Below are positions 33,095-44,400 of a DNA stretch of 64,000 nucleotides, one piece after another. The position numbers and the translations under genes were made by a program. Every line of letters starts with the position of its first letter. The stretch's first letter is position 1. A model generated the notes under the pieces. The model was given only the letters and a program-made list of their open reading frames with translations. It was not told the DNA's origin and searched no databases. This stretch comes from Anastatus disparis. Its lineage: Eukaryota > Arthropoda > Insecta > Hymenoptera > Eupelmidae. Where the stretch lies: the NCBI GenBank assembly GCA_017163975.1, contig JAFFSR010000016.1, forward strand, positions 625,501 through 689,500, in the 5' to 3' direction.

Positions 33095-35012
33095 GCCGTC
33101 ATAACAACACCTCCACATTATCTTTTCAGAGGTCATTGACCCTATGATCAGTCACCTTCGAAGTGATAGGGTGGGGGTTTGTTTTGACGGTCCATGGTGC
33201 CCCAATAACTACTCATATGAGATCTGAAATAGCGTGACGGAAAAAAAATAATTTTTCACATGAGATCTCACGTGAGAATAGGTGTTATAAAATAGTACAT
33301 TACGTGATTGGTATGGAAAGGCTTTATTTACGAAATGAGAAGCTTACGGCCTGAGCCGAAGGTGATGGTCGTAACGAGTTTCGTAAAAAAATCCTTCCAT
33401 ACTAGTTGCGTTGTGTACTTTTCGCCACGAGAGCCAAAAAAGAGCAACGAAGTTGCAATTTTAGGGTTGGGATGGCGAAAAATAGTATATTATTGACCAA
33501 GGATGCATATTGATCATTCTCGGCGAGTGCGAACTTTTGGGGCCGAGCGTAGCGAGGCCTCGAAAGTTGCACGAGTTAGAATGATCAATATGCATTCATG
33601 GTCTAATATACTATTTTTTTGTCCTGAGACCGAGACATTTAAAGTTTTTCCGTAGGATGCAAAATGGTCATTTTGCGGCCTAGGGTAAAAATAGTATATT
33701 ATGCGTCAAGGCCGCAAAACGTAATCATTCTTGGCAAGTGCATGCTGAGGGGTCGAGCGTAGCGAAGCCGCTCCACCTGCACGAGCAAGAATGATATGTT
33801 TGTGGCCGTGACTGCATATATTATTTTTTTGCCCGAAGGATGTTAAGCGGAAGCTGGGGCGGGGCCCTCCCCCTCCCCCGCATATAAAATTTTGATAATT
33901 CTTGAAATATAAAAGAATTTAATAAAAAAATTCAATCATATACAATAAATAGCTAATAATTCTTAAAATACAATAAAAAAATACAATGAAAAAAATTCGA
34001 ATATAAAAGCCACTAATAATTGTTAAAATACAACATTAAAATTAAACAAAAATATAAAAAAATATAAAATAAATCCAAACAATAAAAATCGTAATTAAAA
34101 AATATTAAATATTTGCTCACATGAAGCTGCCCACCCTAATCATTCGAGGTACAATATGAAAAGTTTTACTTTTCTATTAGAAAGTGTTAAAAAAATTTTG
34201 AAAAGATGGGTTTGAAAGGTTCTTTAGAACTCTTTTAAATGCTGATGCTTTGATTTGAGAATATCTTTTTTTCACTATATTTATAGAGCTAAGAGAAAAA
34301 AAAAATTCAAAGATTTTTTGCCCATGTTCAACCCTGGGCCAATTCTAGTGAAATTATTCTACGTTAACATTATACCTCTTAAATTAAAGATTTTCTAATC
34401 TTCTTTCAAACTATGTTTGGTTTTTCACGCTATGATAAATCGTTAAGAAGTTATAATGATTTTTCTAAAAAAATTAACTTTTACCAGCTTGCTATATCTC
34501 GTAAGCATTGCACCGTATTAAAAAATGTCAGAAAAATGTTTGTTTTTTAGTTAAGAATATGTATATAAAATTTTGTAGCTTACGATAAATATTTTTTTTT
34601 TACATTTTGAATATGTGTCGATTTTTCTATTAAAATCTAAAATCATAACAAAGTGAAAAAATGTAAAAAAAAATTTTTATTGCAAGTTATAAAATTGTAT
34701 ATATTTATTTTTTCACTAAAAACGAACATTTTTTTCTTTGACTTTTTTTAATACGGTGTAATGCTAACGAGATAAAGCGAGCTGAAAAGAGCTAATTTTT
34801 CAAAAAAAATTATTATAACTTCTTAACGATATATCATAGCATAAGAAACCGGACAGCATTAGAAAAAAGACCAAAGAACCTTTAATTTAAGAGAGTAGTT
34901 TTACGGACACCATGGACCGTCAAAACAAACCCCCACCTACCACTCCAAAGGTTACTGACCACTAGGTCAATGACTTCTGAGAAGGAGAAGTAGGGGTTTG
35001 TTAAGCATGGTA
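33095..35012. mobile_element. Foldback element with a 1.1-kb insertion in its left arm
   Basis: Arms share 'GGTGGGGGTTTGTTTTGACG', GTCCATGGTG, then ACTACTC, 'CTCTTAAATTAAAG' and 'TATCGTTAAGAAGTTATAAT'. The left arm is interrupted at about 33225 and resumes near 34365; the right arm (34500-35012) is continuous. The inserted segment contains short hairpins and a repeat related to 54527-54650. Confidence 0.7.
33290..33840. repeat. Two hairpins with GAGCGTAGCGA loops plus related repeat
   Basis: Hairpin 33483-33618 (arms TAGTATATTATTGACCAAGG / ...GGTCTAATATACTA) and hairpin 33690-33830 each carry a central GAGCGTAGCGAGG or GAGCGTAGCGAAG. The preceding 33290-33480 matches the reverse complement of 54527-54650 (TATGGAAAGG, GAGAGCCAAAAAAGAGCAAC, GAAGTTGC). 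These are members of one short repeat family. Confidence 0.65.
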
Positions 35013-35364
35013 CTTGATCAACTGTAGGGTCACTCACCCCCTCCTACATAATTTAGAGTAGGGATGGAAAATATTTTAATCGATAGTTCAAAATTATTAA
35101 TTTTAATTTTATTATATCATATAATCCTTTTTAATTATCGAATTAATAAAAACTTATATTGAATTATAGAATATGAATTTAAAAGATTTTAATCTAATAT
35201 TTTAAATTATTAAAATTATAAATTTTATATTGAATTAGAAAATATAAAATTTATATATAAATTATTGTATATATAAAAGATGGAGATTTAGTACCAGACA
35301 AGGTGATTAAAAAACTCATGTTTCGAAGTTTAAAAACACTTATTAATAATAAATGAAACATATA
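35013..35364. other. AT-rich spacer
   Basis: No ORF or repeat identified between the foldback element and the Polinton genes. Confidence 0.4.
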
Positions 35365-36177
35365 TTACAACGTAGCATTTATACATCTCATTACTGTGTA
35401 CACATGATAAATAATGAATTCATATATAATTATAAATAAGTCTTGTTTTCCTAAAATTAGATTCTCATTCTTTAATGATTCATTCAGATCATTCACAAAA
35501 TTATTATTTATACTAGACATTGTACTTTTTATATCGCTAGGATGATAGTAAACATATTGAGATTCTTGTTTTTGTTCTAATAAATTTTTCATGTAAATTA
35601 TCATTTCTTGTAATAAATAATCTACAGATTTTGCAACAATATTCAAATATTGAATTCTATAATCTATACATATTGATAATTCTTTGAGACGTTCAAATGT
35701 TACACGTTTAAATACTAACGATCGATTAGATCGACCATGTTTTTTCAGTGGTCCACTACTCTCTTCTGCTTTGGGTGGGGCGTCATTGTGTACCAATTCA
35801 AAAGCTCTCTCGTTAAAACTAATTATTAAGCGGATAGTGTATCCAGGCATAGAGAGTCGCTGATCCAACATAGATTCTTCATCATAACAAGTGAGAAATT
35901 CTTCAATTTAATCAAATTCACGCTTTAACACCTCCCAACAGTCGACTAACACAGGTAGACCTTGAAAATTGGATCTGCAGAAGCGCACTACAGGAACAAA
36001 CTCCATTTTTTCTTCTCCTATATTCTCCAGGCCTACCTGGATAATTTTTCCAAAAGAACTGTTTAATTCGTAGATCATCGGTAGAAGCTGCTGCCAATAA
36101 TTTTTCTTGCTATTCTGTTTTGAATATTTCAAGTTGTTACCAAAGGATTGCTGCAGACTTCTCTTTTGACCAGCCAT
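35365..36177 (-). pseudogene. Polinton-associated protein with one in-frame stop
   Basis: Likely starts at ATG 36177 ('MAGQKRSLQQSFGN'). Blocks: 'WQQLLPMIYELNSSFGKII', 'FVPVVRFCRS', then an in-frame TAA at about 35908-35910, then 'YTIRLIISFNERAFELV', 'SLVFKRVTFERLKELSICID' and a helical C-terminus. A single stop with no frameshift interrupts an otherwise open frame of about 270 codons. From memory, this family occurs next to Polinton capsid genes in insects, with unknown function. Confidence 0.6.
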
Positions 36178-36658
36178 CTTGATTAGATTTTGTTGCTTGT
36201 TACTGCTGGCACCGTCGATTACACATAGCTGCGGCTGGATCAAGTGGATGCCACTTATTTCACACTGTAAAAATTAGTGATGATGACGTGAAAAGATTGC
36301 GTGCAACCAATCAGAGACAGCTGAGTATCAAATTACGCATAGCAAGTTTTTTCTACAAAATTCTTGACTATAGTATCATTTTTTTGTCAATTCTGCGAGA
36401 AATTTTTCAAGAATTTCTTGAAACCCAATTCGCTAGACATATAATACAGAAAGATGTTACAATAATGACTATAAACGTAAGAATATTTGCTTTGTAAGCG
36501 TTTATTATGTTATCTAAATTTTTTACAATTTTGCTGAATACGTCGTAAATATTGTGGAATTTGTGTTAACTTACCAAGACTATCAAAGTACACACCTGTG
36601 CCATACTTATCAACGTATATGGTAACCTAGTGCGCACAATGCTGGTTATAATTTTGCG
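36178..36658. other. Spacer before the palindrome
   Basis: No credible coding region; the plus-strand frame at 36288-36497 has no recognisable features. Confidence 0.4.
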
Positions 36659-37047
36659 TATTAAGAGAAGGCCGTATAGCTCTGTCCTTGTCTAATTTGA
36701 ATTTTCGTTATTATTAATAAATTAAATATTTTTATACGAAAGTAAGGGCATAGCCCAATAGATTTAAGGACGAGCAAACGATCCTATTCTATGAAAAAAT
36801 ATAAAATTTTCATTATTTTTCGAGTGAGGTCTGAAACGGAAAAATAATTGAATTTGATAACTGTTTTTCCGTTTCAGACCTCACTCGAAAAATAATGAAA
36901 ATTTTATATTTTTTCATAGAATAGGATCGTTTGCTCGTCCTTAAATCTATTGGGCTATGCCCTTACTTTCGTATAAAAATATTTAATTTATTAATAATAA
37001 CGAAAATTTAAATTAGACAAGGACAGAGCTATACGGCCGCCTCTTAA
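36659..37047. repeat. Near-perfect 390-bp palindrome
   Basis: Arms of about 175 bp are almost identical (AGGCCGTATAGCTCTGTCCT at one end and its complement at the other; 'CGATCCTATTCTATGAAAAA', 'CGTTTCAGACCTCACTCGAA' near the centre) around a loop of about 20 bp. The right arm overlaps the 3' end of the open frame at 37013. Either a young hairpin MITE or an inverted duplication at a Polinton breakpoint. Confidence 0.85.
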
Positions 37048-37739
37048 GCACGAACGCACAAGGTTTCACCCATATCAAAAGAATCCGATCCGCTGGATAA
37101 ACGCCTACTGCGTAAAACTTGATCCGTATCAGATATCGTGCAATCTCTTTTAAATTCATTACGGGAATTTCAAAAAATTCTTTCAAAATCAGTAATTTTA
37201 CACTGGGATCAAGTTTTAGTAGCCAATAATTCAAATTAACAACGTTATTTAGTGCACATGAGTAATTTGAATAAGGTGATTTTATGTAATGATGCATACA
37301 CTGTACACTGTTGAAATTTAAATTTCTGAAATCTGAACAATCTTGTTTTTCTATACTTTTAATCTTACAGGTGGTAAGTTTGGAAAGTAGTTCAACCTCT
37401 TCTTGACCTCGCACGAAGATTGTACGACAATGCTTGCAAATATCTCCCAAATTTTTATAAAAATCTTTTTATCGATATATCACCTTCGTACCACTCCAGA
37501 TCATAATGATTTAGTGTTACCCAATTGTTTTGTCTCGAAGCATTTTTATGTAAGTGTCTTAAATTACCAGGAGGCGCCACAATCCAAATAGAGATAAAGT
37601 TTTCATGAATAGCAAATACAGCCATCTCCTTTGAAATCAAACAATTTTTGTTGTCATTTAAAAACTGAATCACTACGTCCAGACTGTTTGCAATGAAAGT
37701 TGCTCGCTGACTAAGATAATAAAGATGGCTTTGCTTCAC
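37048..37739 (-). pseudogene. Polinton/arthropod conserved protein, frameshifted, 3'-truncated
   Basis: Two frames on the capsid strand. 37739-37455 has 'IWIVAPPGNLRHL', 'NNWVTLNHYDLEWYEGD'; after a frame change near 37455 coding continues with 'ICKHCRTIFVRGQEEVELL', 'YSNYSCALNNVVNLNYWLLK'. The order PP..L / W.T.N.H.L.W.DGD / V+G.E / C..C resembles, from memory, a protein family widespread in arthropod mobile elements and possibly nuclease-like; that activity is inference. It begins after a stop without an obvious ATG and is cut at the 3' side by the palindrome. Confidence 0.5.
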
Positions 37740-37777
37740 TTAAATAGCAAGAAATATATCCTCACCACTACCACTAC

Positions 37778-39070
37778 TTAACCGATATAATCCACGACAA
37801 CCTGTCTCGACGAGTCAATTTTAAGCAAATTGTCGTATTAAGCATAAATTATATAATTTACAGCGCCCTCTAGCGGGTTGTTAAATCTAGCATCGATTCG
37901 TACATTAAGATTTGATCAAACTCCAATGACTACCATCACTCGCTGATAAATCAGGTGTCAAATCAAAAGCGAATAGGCAGTAACCGTTCGAATAGTTTTT
38001 ACGGGTAATCGAGTTGCCTGAATTCATAAAGTGAATGCCAATGCGGGAAAAAAGTGTATGATAAACATCAACGTACATTTTGCTTTTTTTGAATTCTGGC
38101 TGTAAAGGTTTTGATAGCACTCGCATTCCATCAACGTACAGACACAAAAAATTTATATTGAAATTCTTGAAATTGAACGAGTTGAGACTTTTATCGCCAT
38201 TGCAATCTTCATTCTCAACTAAACCGAGTATAATTATTTTTGGCAGTTGACCTAACATGACATTGTCGATTGTTTCCCTATATAAGCCATTATGTAACGT
38301 AACAGCCTTAATTTCTACACGTGTTGGTGGGTATTTTGCAATAGTCTGCAACAATAGTTTTTCGTGTGCTAGCACAAGTGAAGGATTTAATCTTACTCGA
38401 CGCACAAAAATCGTAGCCACGGTAATATCTACTGTGAAAGCACCAGCGGGATTAATAAGACAGAAGCCATCACAAGAACAAACAAGCCTTACTCTAACTT
38501 CAACACCACCCAGTAATAATTTGTCTTGATTAAAAACATCACAATGTAAATGGCCAAGTAAATCAATCTTCCTGTCAATCATAATCGCTTTACGCCGACT
38601 GAGACCTGCATTACCACCTGTGGTATTGTTTATTTTCCCTGCTGTATCATCGTACCACAATCTACTCGTTAAATCAGACTTTTTAGCAGTTGGGCCATAA
38701 TTCAGTAATGTTTCAATGTAAGCTCTGTATGCATAAGCATTGTTTGACGGCGAAACAGGTTCCTGATTGAATAGCACGCCCACTCGATTGAACAACGAAT
38801 GCAAAAGATTATTCATTGGTCGAACGTTCGGATCTTTAGGTGGTTCAACACTAGTGCATGTTAACTTACACTTAACGTTGTGTTAGCCAAGTCTAGATAT
38901 TCAGTGTTGATAGGGATTGTAAATTCAATTGGTGATTGGTCGTTAAGTGAAGATATCGGTTTGTACTGTACCCAGTAAGAGCCTTCAATTGCAGTCTGTG
39001 TCAAGGGTAATTCAAAAAATGATAATATCGACTTGATCGACTGTCGAGATTCTATATGCAACAACGCCAT
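37778..39070 (-). pseudogene. Polinton major capsid protein, frameshifted
   Basis: Double jelly-roll-type capsid protein family of Polintons/Mavericks, which would assemble virion shells. ATG at 39070 ('MALLHIES') is followed by 'LPLTQTAIEGSYWVQY' and 'SPIEFTIP'. A frame change near 38875 leads into the long 38816-37905 frame with 'MNNLLHSLFNRVGVLF', 'YAYRAYIETLLNYG', 'SRLWYDDTAG' and 'DLTPDLSASDGSHW'. Another frame change near 37905 gives about 40 further codons with one internal stop, ending at 37778. About 430 codons in all. Preceded on the same strand by a lysine-rich core-like ORF. Confidence 0.85.
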
Positions 39071-39608
39071 CTTGAAATTTCCATTTTCAAAAATATCTCT
39101 AGCTACACATGCTTTCTTATTCTGCTTCTTCTTCTTCTTTTTCGCAACTTTACCACTCTTTGAGCGTTTAACCGCTGAGGTGTTTGTAATGCCAGGTGCA
39201 TTTAGCAACTAAGTTGATGATGTCCCGTTTTTCTTTTCATATTCTGATTCTTCCCCCTCTTTCGCACTCGACTCGCCCAAGAGAGATTTGTCCAGAATAA
39301 CGCCAGCTTTATTTTTATATTTCTACCACTTTCACGAATGCGCTGTTTGGTCGCCTCTTTGACCGGTCTGCCACCTAGAGTGACACCATCTCGGATATTT
39401 TCACCCGCTCGGAAATCCTCCTCACCGACCACTTTTGCACCTTGCTTGATCTTTGGTATAGATGCTCGGAAGAGACCTTTCCAAAATTACCGATTCCTGC
39501 ATCTGACTGTTGATAACCAAAACAAGGTTCAACAGCTCTAACGCTCTTACCCCCACCACTAACCATTTGGTTATTGAAAAAATCTTCAAACTCAGACATT
39601 TCCTTCAC
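39071..39608 (-). pseudogene. Polinton basic core-like protein, multiply frameshifted
   Basis: Fragments in three frames. 39608-39375 contains 'GIGNFGKV'; 39432-39202 has 'EDFRAGENIRDGVTLGGRPV' and 'RIRESGRNIK'; the last part before the capsid start is lysine-rich ('KKKKKKQNKK', ends 'DIF'). The order (glycine-rich amphipathic start, basic middle, Lys tail) fits a small DNA-binding or membrane-active protein encoded before the capsid gene in insect Polintons. Role assignment is inference from context. Confidence 0.55.
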
Positions 39609-39951
39609 GCTGACTGTAGTCGAATGGAATGGGAAATCCGTGTTTGTCTCTTCTCTCTATATCGATCGACTAAAACGCTGAAGACAGCAGTGGTAGGTAC
39701 ATGGATGGTGAAAAGTTTTTAATTTCAATACCTCCGTAAATATAATCGCGCAAATGAAGCGAGACTATACATAGTAACCTCTAGTGCATGTCACCCATTA
39801 CATAAGGCTGGCAAATATTGCTGTAGACTATGAGTACGGTTAGTAACCCGTTTACAAGATTTGCTGGACGATTACCGGCAATGTTCTTTATTACCTTTGC
39901 AAGAAAAAATTAGTACATTTTCCAAACCTAAAATTCTAAGTAATTTTTCCG

Positions 39952-40385
39952 TTAGTGTGAACGTGTGCATATGAGTTGTACAATCTTTACCACATCAACA
40001 TCTAACTGTACATAACCACCAGCTTGGATTCCAAAATATAAATGATTTTTCACATTCTTGAGATTATTTATTTCTTCTAAGAAATTTTCAATGTCACGAT
40101 GAACACCAGGTTTAACTCGGGCAAACACCTCAGCCCTCTGCTGAGTTTCCTCTGTTTCTCGCAAAGCATTTGCCACTTCACGTTAGGCTGTTTTAACAGA
40201 AATTACCCCCTTCTGAACTACCACTGATTAATGCTAAGATGTAAGAGGTATTTTGATTTCCGTGAATCCTACACCCCAGTCACCATGAAGATAAAAATTT
40301 TGTGATAATTGTGTTGTAAAATGTGTCGCTACATTGTGTAAAAAGAAAAACTTGCTGCTGTTGCCCAGTTAAACCGTGTGAAATT
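39952..40385 (-). pseudogene. Possible Polinton minor capsid protein, frameshifted
   Basis: An upstream frame (about 40385-40210) holds 'FYLHGDWGVGFTEI'. A downstream frame (40176-39952) holds 'RVKPGVHRDIENFLEEIN' and 'VQLDVDVV'. Position between integrase and core genes, and the GDW.VG..EI block, resemble the Polinton gene I remember as a minor capsid/penton candidate. 39609-39951 carries no recognisable gene. Confidence 0.4.
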
Positions 40386-40390
40386 CATCG

Positions 40391-41031
40391 TTATTGTAAA
40401 TTTTTTAAATCTTCAGCCACCATCCCAGAATTAAATTCTTCTGGATACCCCCCCAACTGACCAAATATTGTTTTTTCGACCCCATACCTTTGCTTTTCAA
40501 AACCTCATCCACCTTTAACGCTTCGCTATTTACATCTTTGCGCACTCTGCATAACTGTTCTTTGTCAAAATATCCGTTAATTTTTTCTTTATTAAGATCT
40601 GTCAAAAGATAGACGGGTGGTTGTCGTCTTGTGTCGACTCCAATAATTTTAAACAGCTCCAGAGTCCAGCTACCCTCGTATGCTTTCCTGAAGGCTGTCT
40701 TGGCACGACTGACACGAACGAGATCACCAACGCTGTATTTAGCTACTCAAAACGGCTGTTTTTCACTGTAACGCAACATCAAATTTTGACGTATCACGAG
40801 AGCATCATATAAGGTGACCTTGAAAGAGGGCATTTTTATGGCACTGTGCCACGATTCGTTGTAACACGTAAAAATTTTTTACAAAGCATCTATATAACGT
40901 CTTGTGCGCAAATAAATAAAGTATCGCCAGATACGACCTTTGAGAGTTCGAATAAAGAGTCCAGTACTTTTCTGGAATTGCCGTGCCGTGACTACGTGTT
41001 AACGACTCCATTACAATCGCACTACAGGTAG
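40391..41031 (-). pseudogene. Polinton integrase C-terminal region with chromodomain
   Basis: Retrovirus-like integrase of Polintons. Upstream part degraded (fragments around 40805-41011). The C-terminal DNA-binding/SH3-like part follows: 'VGDLVRVSRAKTAF', 'SWTLELFKIIGV', 'INGYFDKEQLCRV'. A chromodomain follows: 'LKVDEVLKSKG', 'YLVSWGG', and after a one-base frame change 'FNSGMVAEDLKNL' with a stop at 40391. The chromodomain order (VDEVL.., YLV.W.GY, NSW..) is clear despite the break. The zinc-binding and DDE core are not visible here. Confidence 0.75.
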
Positions 41032-41076
41032 ATTATTCTAGCACATACCAGCTTTCATGGGCTTGCAGCAAGGCAT

Positions 41077-41720
41077 TTAAACATACTGATATTTGTCGAA
41101 CAGAAATATACAAGTAGGAAATCTCACGTTTTTAGGCATATACTGTTTCAGATCTATGAACAAATAGCTATGTGGTTGTGCTGTGGCATCAAGATATGCC
41201 TCTTGCAAACAACGAGGCTCCTCGGGGCAGACTTGGCACGCCAGATGATTTATTTGCGCTTGAGAGCGTGGATTTTTGAATACCACGATGTAATTAGAGT
41301 TCAAAGAAATTTCTCGCCAACCTTGATGGAATAGATTTTGCGAGATAAAGATGACGCTCAAGTTATTGTGATGACTGCCTTTGGTAAAGAGATTGACTAC
41401 AGCTCTGCTGGACGATTCTATCATCAGATCGTCGAGAATCAAGAGTTTTGCTCGTGGATCACTGGCATATTCTTTGCTCTTTGATGAACCCTCGTAAAAT
41501 TCGATTCCCTCAGCCAACTCCTTGTAAATTGGCTGCCACTGGAATTTTGTATCACTCATATGATCAATGTGATGCAATAAAATTCTTCACAAATACTATT
41601 TTACTACACGAGCTGCGTTCACAAATCATCAAAGTCCAAGGATGCACCCACATGCAAACGTCCATGTTACTTGTGTATTATTTCGATTTCAGCTATGTGG
41701 CTAGAAGAGCCAAATAAGTA
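41077..41720 (-). pseudogene. Polinton packaging ATPase, decayed P-loop
   Basis: FtsK/HerA-type genome-packaging ATPase. The open part 41577-41077 shows Walker B 'AKLLILDDLMIE', a sensor-like 'NLSVIFISQNLFHQG' and 'YIVVFKNPRSQAQI'. Upstream in another frame (about 41690-41590) the expected Walker A position reads 'ERSSCSKIVFVKNFI', having lost the glycines and the GKT triad. A frameshift separates the two parts near 41580. Inactive. Confidence 0.75.
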
Positions 41721-41987
41721 AAGACCTTCTACTTATTATTAATACCTTCCATCCCTACCACTACCACCACCACCATCACCACCATTTATAGTAAAAAATT
41801 AAAAGTGTTGGTAAACGGTCAGTGCTGGTTAGTCTTGAACAAGTGCTCCTATCGTGAGCAATAGCCAAAAAATTGAAAAAGTTAAAAATTCTTATCAAAG
41901 AATTAATCAGATTCAAATTTTTGATTCTCAACAATTTTATACAAAAGAGAGTCTACAAAAAGTACAGTGAACGATAAATCAAACAAA

Positions 41988-42130
41988 ACAAGTGCATTTT
42001 AAAGAGGGTGAGCCAGAAATTCATGCAATACGCGTGTGTGACTATGCGAGTCGTAGAGTGCGATGTGGAGAGAAGGAGCAAGCGGCTCGTGATAGAAAAA
42101 GATTCAGAATGAGGGTATTCTGGAACCTGT
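41988..42130 (+). pseudogene. Small basic Polinton ORF, copy 2
   Basis: Same frame and block order as 18628-18783 ('HFKEGEPEIHAIRV', 'AARDRKRF'), lacking the ATG at the corresponding position. It lies opposite the 3' end of polymerase B as in the first Polinton. Confidence 0.45.
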
Positions 42131-42281
42131 GCTTTTGAAAAAAATTGATGACTACTTAGGTAATGAAAAATAAATTTATTATTTTGTTATAAATTTTGAT
42201 AAAACATAAAAATTTATTTAAATATAATTCTCTCTATTCTATATCATATTTTCGCTTTAGTGATAATATATTTACAATAAT

Positions 42282-43812
42282 TTATTTTAAATTAGATTTA
42301 TAACCGTATGTATAGCTAACCTGGTTATTCACGAATCGTCTCTTTGAGTACACGGGCTCGCATGTTTTACATTTATGTCGTGATACAACATCGTGGAACC
42401 GTGTGCGTTTAATAGCGTCATTGTTTGCAAAAAGTAGCGATATTTCACCAGTAATAAGATTTCGTATGGAATCGAAGTTTATTTTCTGACTCACCAACGA
42501 ATTAAATCTCATACCCTTGATTTTGCAAACCCATCCTTCAATCTGGTGTCAAATATTCATATTCGTAAAATTTAGGTCCTCCAGAGACGAATGATGTGAT
42601 GCTTGTGCCAAGACCATAACAGGCCAATTCGACGGTCAAGTCACCCAAGAACGGCCCTGTTTTCGCATCGTACTCATCCACGCGACTGACATATACAATA
42701 GAATCAATATAGTAATACAATACACGTTTACCCAGCGGTTGCTATTCTTCGTAGAGTTTAAAACGCGCTAAGGCTTGGTAATGGCTTAACAGTAATGGTA
42801 ATGGCTCAACAGTCGATTCTTTGTTGTGCCAACTTACATAAATTGTCGTCCCGTTGATCGGTAAAATTGAGTCGATCTCGGTCTCGACACTGCAAAGTAA
42901 TTCAAACAATCTTTGTGGATCATCTATCACTTCAGTCTTCAGCTTATTCTCTCGTTGACTAAATTTATTCCACAATGAGTTCAAACAGAATTTTGCTACA
43001 GATCTCAGACCAGCGTTATATTCTATATGAATTTTATCTCATTTTATGCCTTCTTGATGCACAAATTTCTCAATATATCGAGCGATCGCGTTTTCATCAC
43101 CGTCAACACATTCCGAAGGGTAACCTGACGCATACGTTTTCTCAGCGGAAAATTTATCGATATAAGTTTGAAGTAGACCACCCTGACCCGTGGCTTTCTT
43201 GTACTGAGTAATTTTATAAGACTATATTTTAAATATTTTTTTGATGATATATCCCATCTGAACAGCTTTTTTTAGTTCGTCAGGAACTCACGTACCGATA
43301 AAAACTCGATCATCAGGATTTTCATGGTCATAATCTGCGATGTACATCAATTTAGCACATGTTCGACATAGTTTAAACAAAAGTTTATTATGCATTTTAA
43401 CGGGTAGTAAAGCATGATATATATTCCGCCGTGGCAATACTTCGCATTTAATAAGACCTCTAACGTGTCTTATATTATTTGTTTGTCCCACCAGAGAGCG
43501 ATACTTATTTTCTCTTACGTAAAGAGTTGGATAATTAACGGGATATCGATCTTATTTACAGATATATGGATATAATGAACTCATGTCCATGTATTTTATT
43601 TTCTCACTCTCTTTTGCATCGTAAATTTTAACTGTATTATCCGTACGACCGCTGAAAAATGCTTTTCGAGGATTTAACGGTTCATGCCAATTTCGCGTCT
43701 TATTATCGATATACATCTTCATACTTTCGTTCTGTGAGTACTTATGATCAAAATCACATTCCCACTTTTCGATAAGATGATAACTGTGGCTTCTTATCTT
43801 TCCGGATATTCA
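42282..43812 (-). pseudogene. Polinton DNA polymerase B (copy 2), C-terminal half, decayed
   Basis: Collinear with 18983-21148. Visible blocks: an AFFSGR-type region and a motif A position around 43590-43640, 'GQTNNIRHVRGLIKCEVLP' (43491-43430), the motif C region 'YYYIDSIVYVSRV' (42720-42680; the DTDS core is altered), and the C-terminus 'CEPVYSKRRF' ending 'YTYGYK' at 42282. Several frameshifts. Truncated at 43812 by a GT microsatellite; the N-terminal half is absent from the window. At the site of the MITE in copy 1 the gene is uninterrupted. Confidence 0.85.
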
Positions 43813-43854
43813 CGTGGTTGCGTGCGTGTGTGCGTCCGTGCGTGCGTGTGTGTG

Positions 43855-43898
<44 letters not shown>
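43813..43898. repeat. (GT)n microsatellite
   Basis: GCGTGTGTGCGTCC-type start followed by a pure TG run, at the junction between polymerase B and an inverted CR1-like 3' end. Confidence 0.9.
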
Positions 43899-43900
<2 letters not shown>

Positions 43901-44400
43901 ATTGTTTGATTGATTGATTTAACTTTAATTGGCCTTGAGATACAAACCCTGTCTGGCACTAAAATTCAAATTCAACGACGAAATACAATAATATTCTTTA
44001 TGACTATATACATACATGAATTAAAAAATCAAATAAAATATTTGATCCATTTTGATTTTAACTAAGCAATAACTGTTACAAAATTAATTAAATATATACT
44101 ATTATATGCTAAACAGCAAAAGCAGTACTAATTGATAGTATAAAGTAAAATACAAAAGTGATATAAAGAACCTTAATGATATTAATAATAGCAATAATAT
44201 CTACAAGCAAGTAAAGCAGTATACTAATGTTATCAGCAAAAACACAAAGCAATAATTTCTATGACTTGTTCATATCATAGTGACTACTGAGTCATGCAGT
44301 CGGCACTCAGCTCACGCTGCCACAATTTCCATTCATTCAGGAAGAGCCATCATACAGAGATCGTTTGAAAGAGAAAGAAGCTTCAGGAGAGAACAACTCC
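43899..44400 (-). mobile_element. CR1-like retrotransposon, 5'-truncated copy 3
   Basis: On the minus strand the last ORF2 codons are recognisable at 44290-44370 (a WQREL-type end, as in copy 2), followed by 3' UTR and the terminal AGTGCCAGACAGGGTTTG segment and ATCAATCAAACAAT tail, with its 3' end at about 43899. Same family as the copies at 3-3709 but inverted. Confidence 0.75.
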
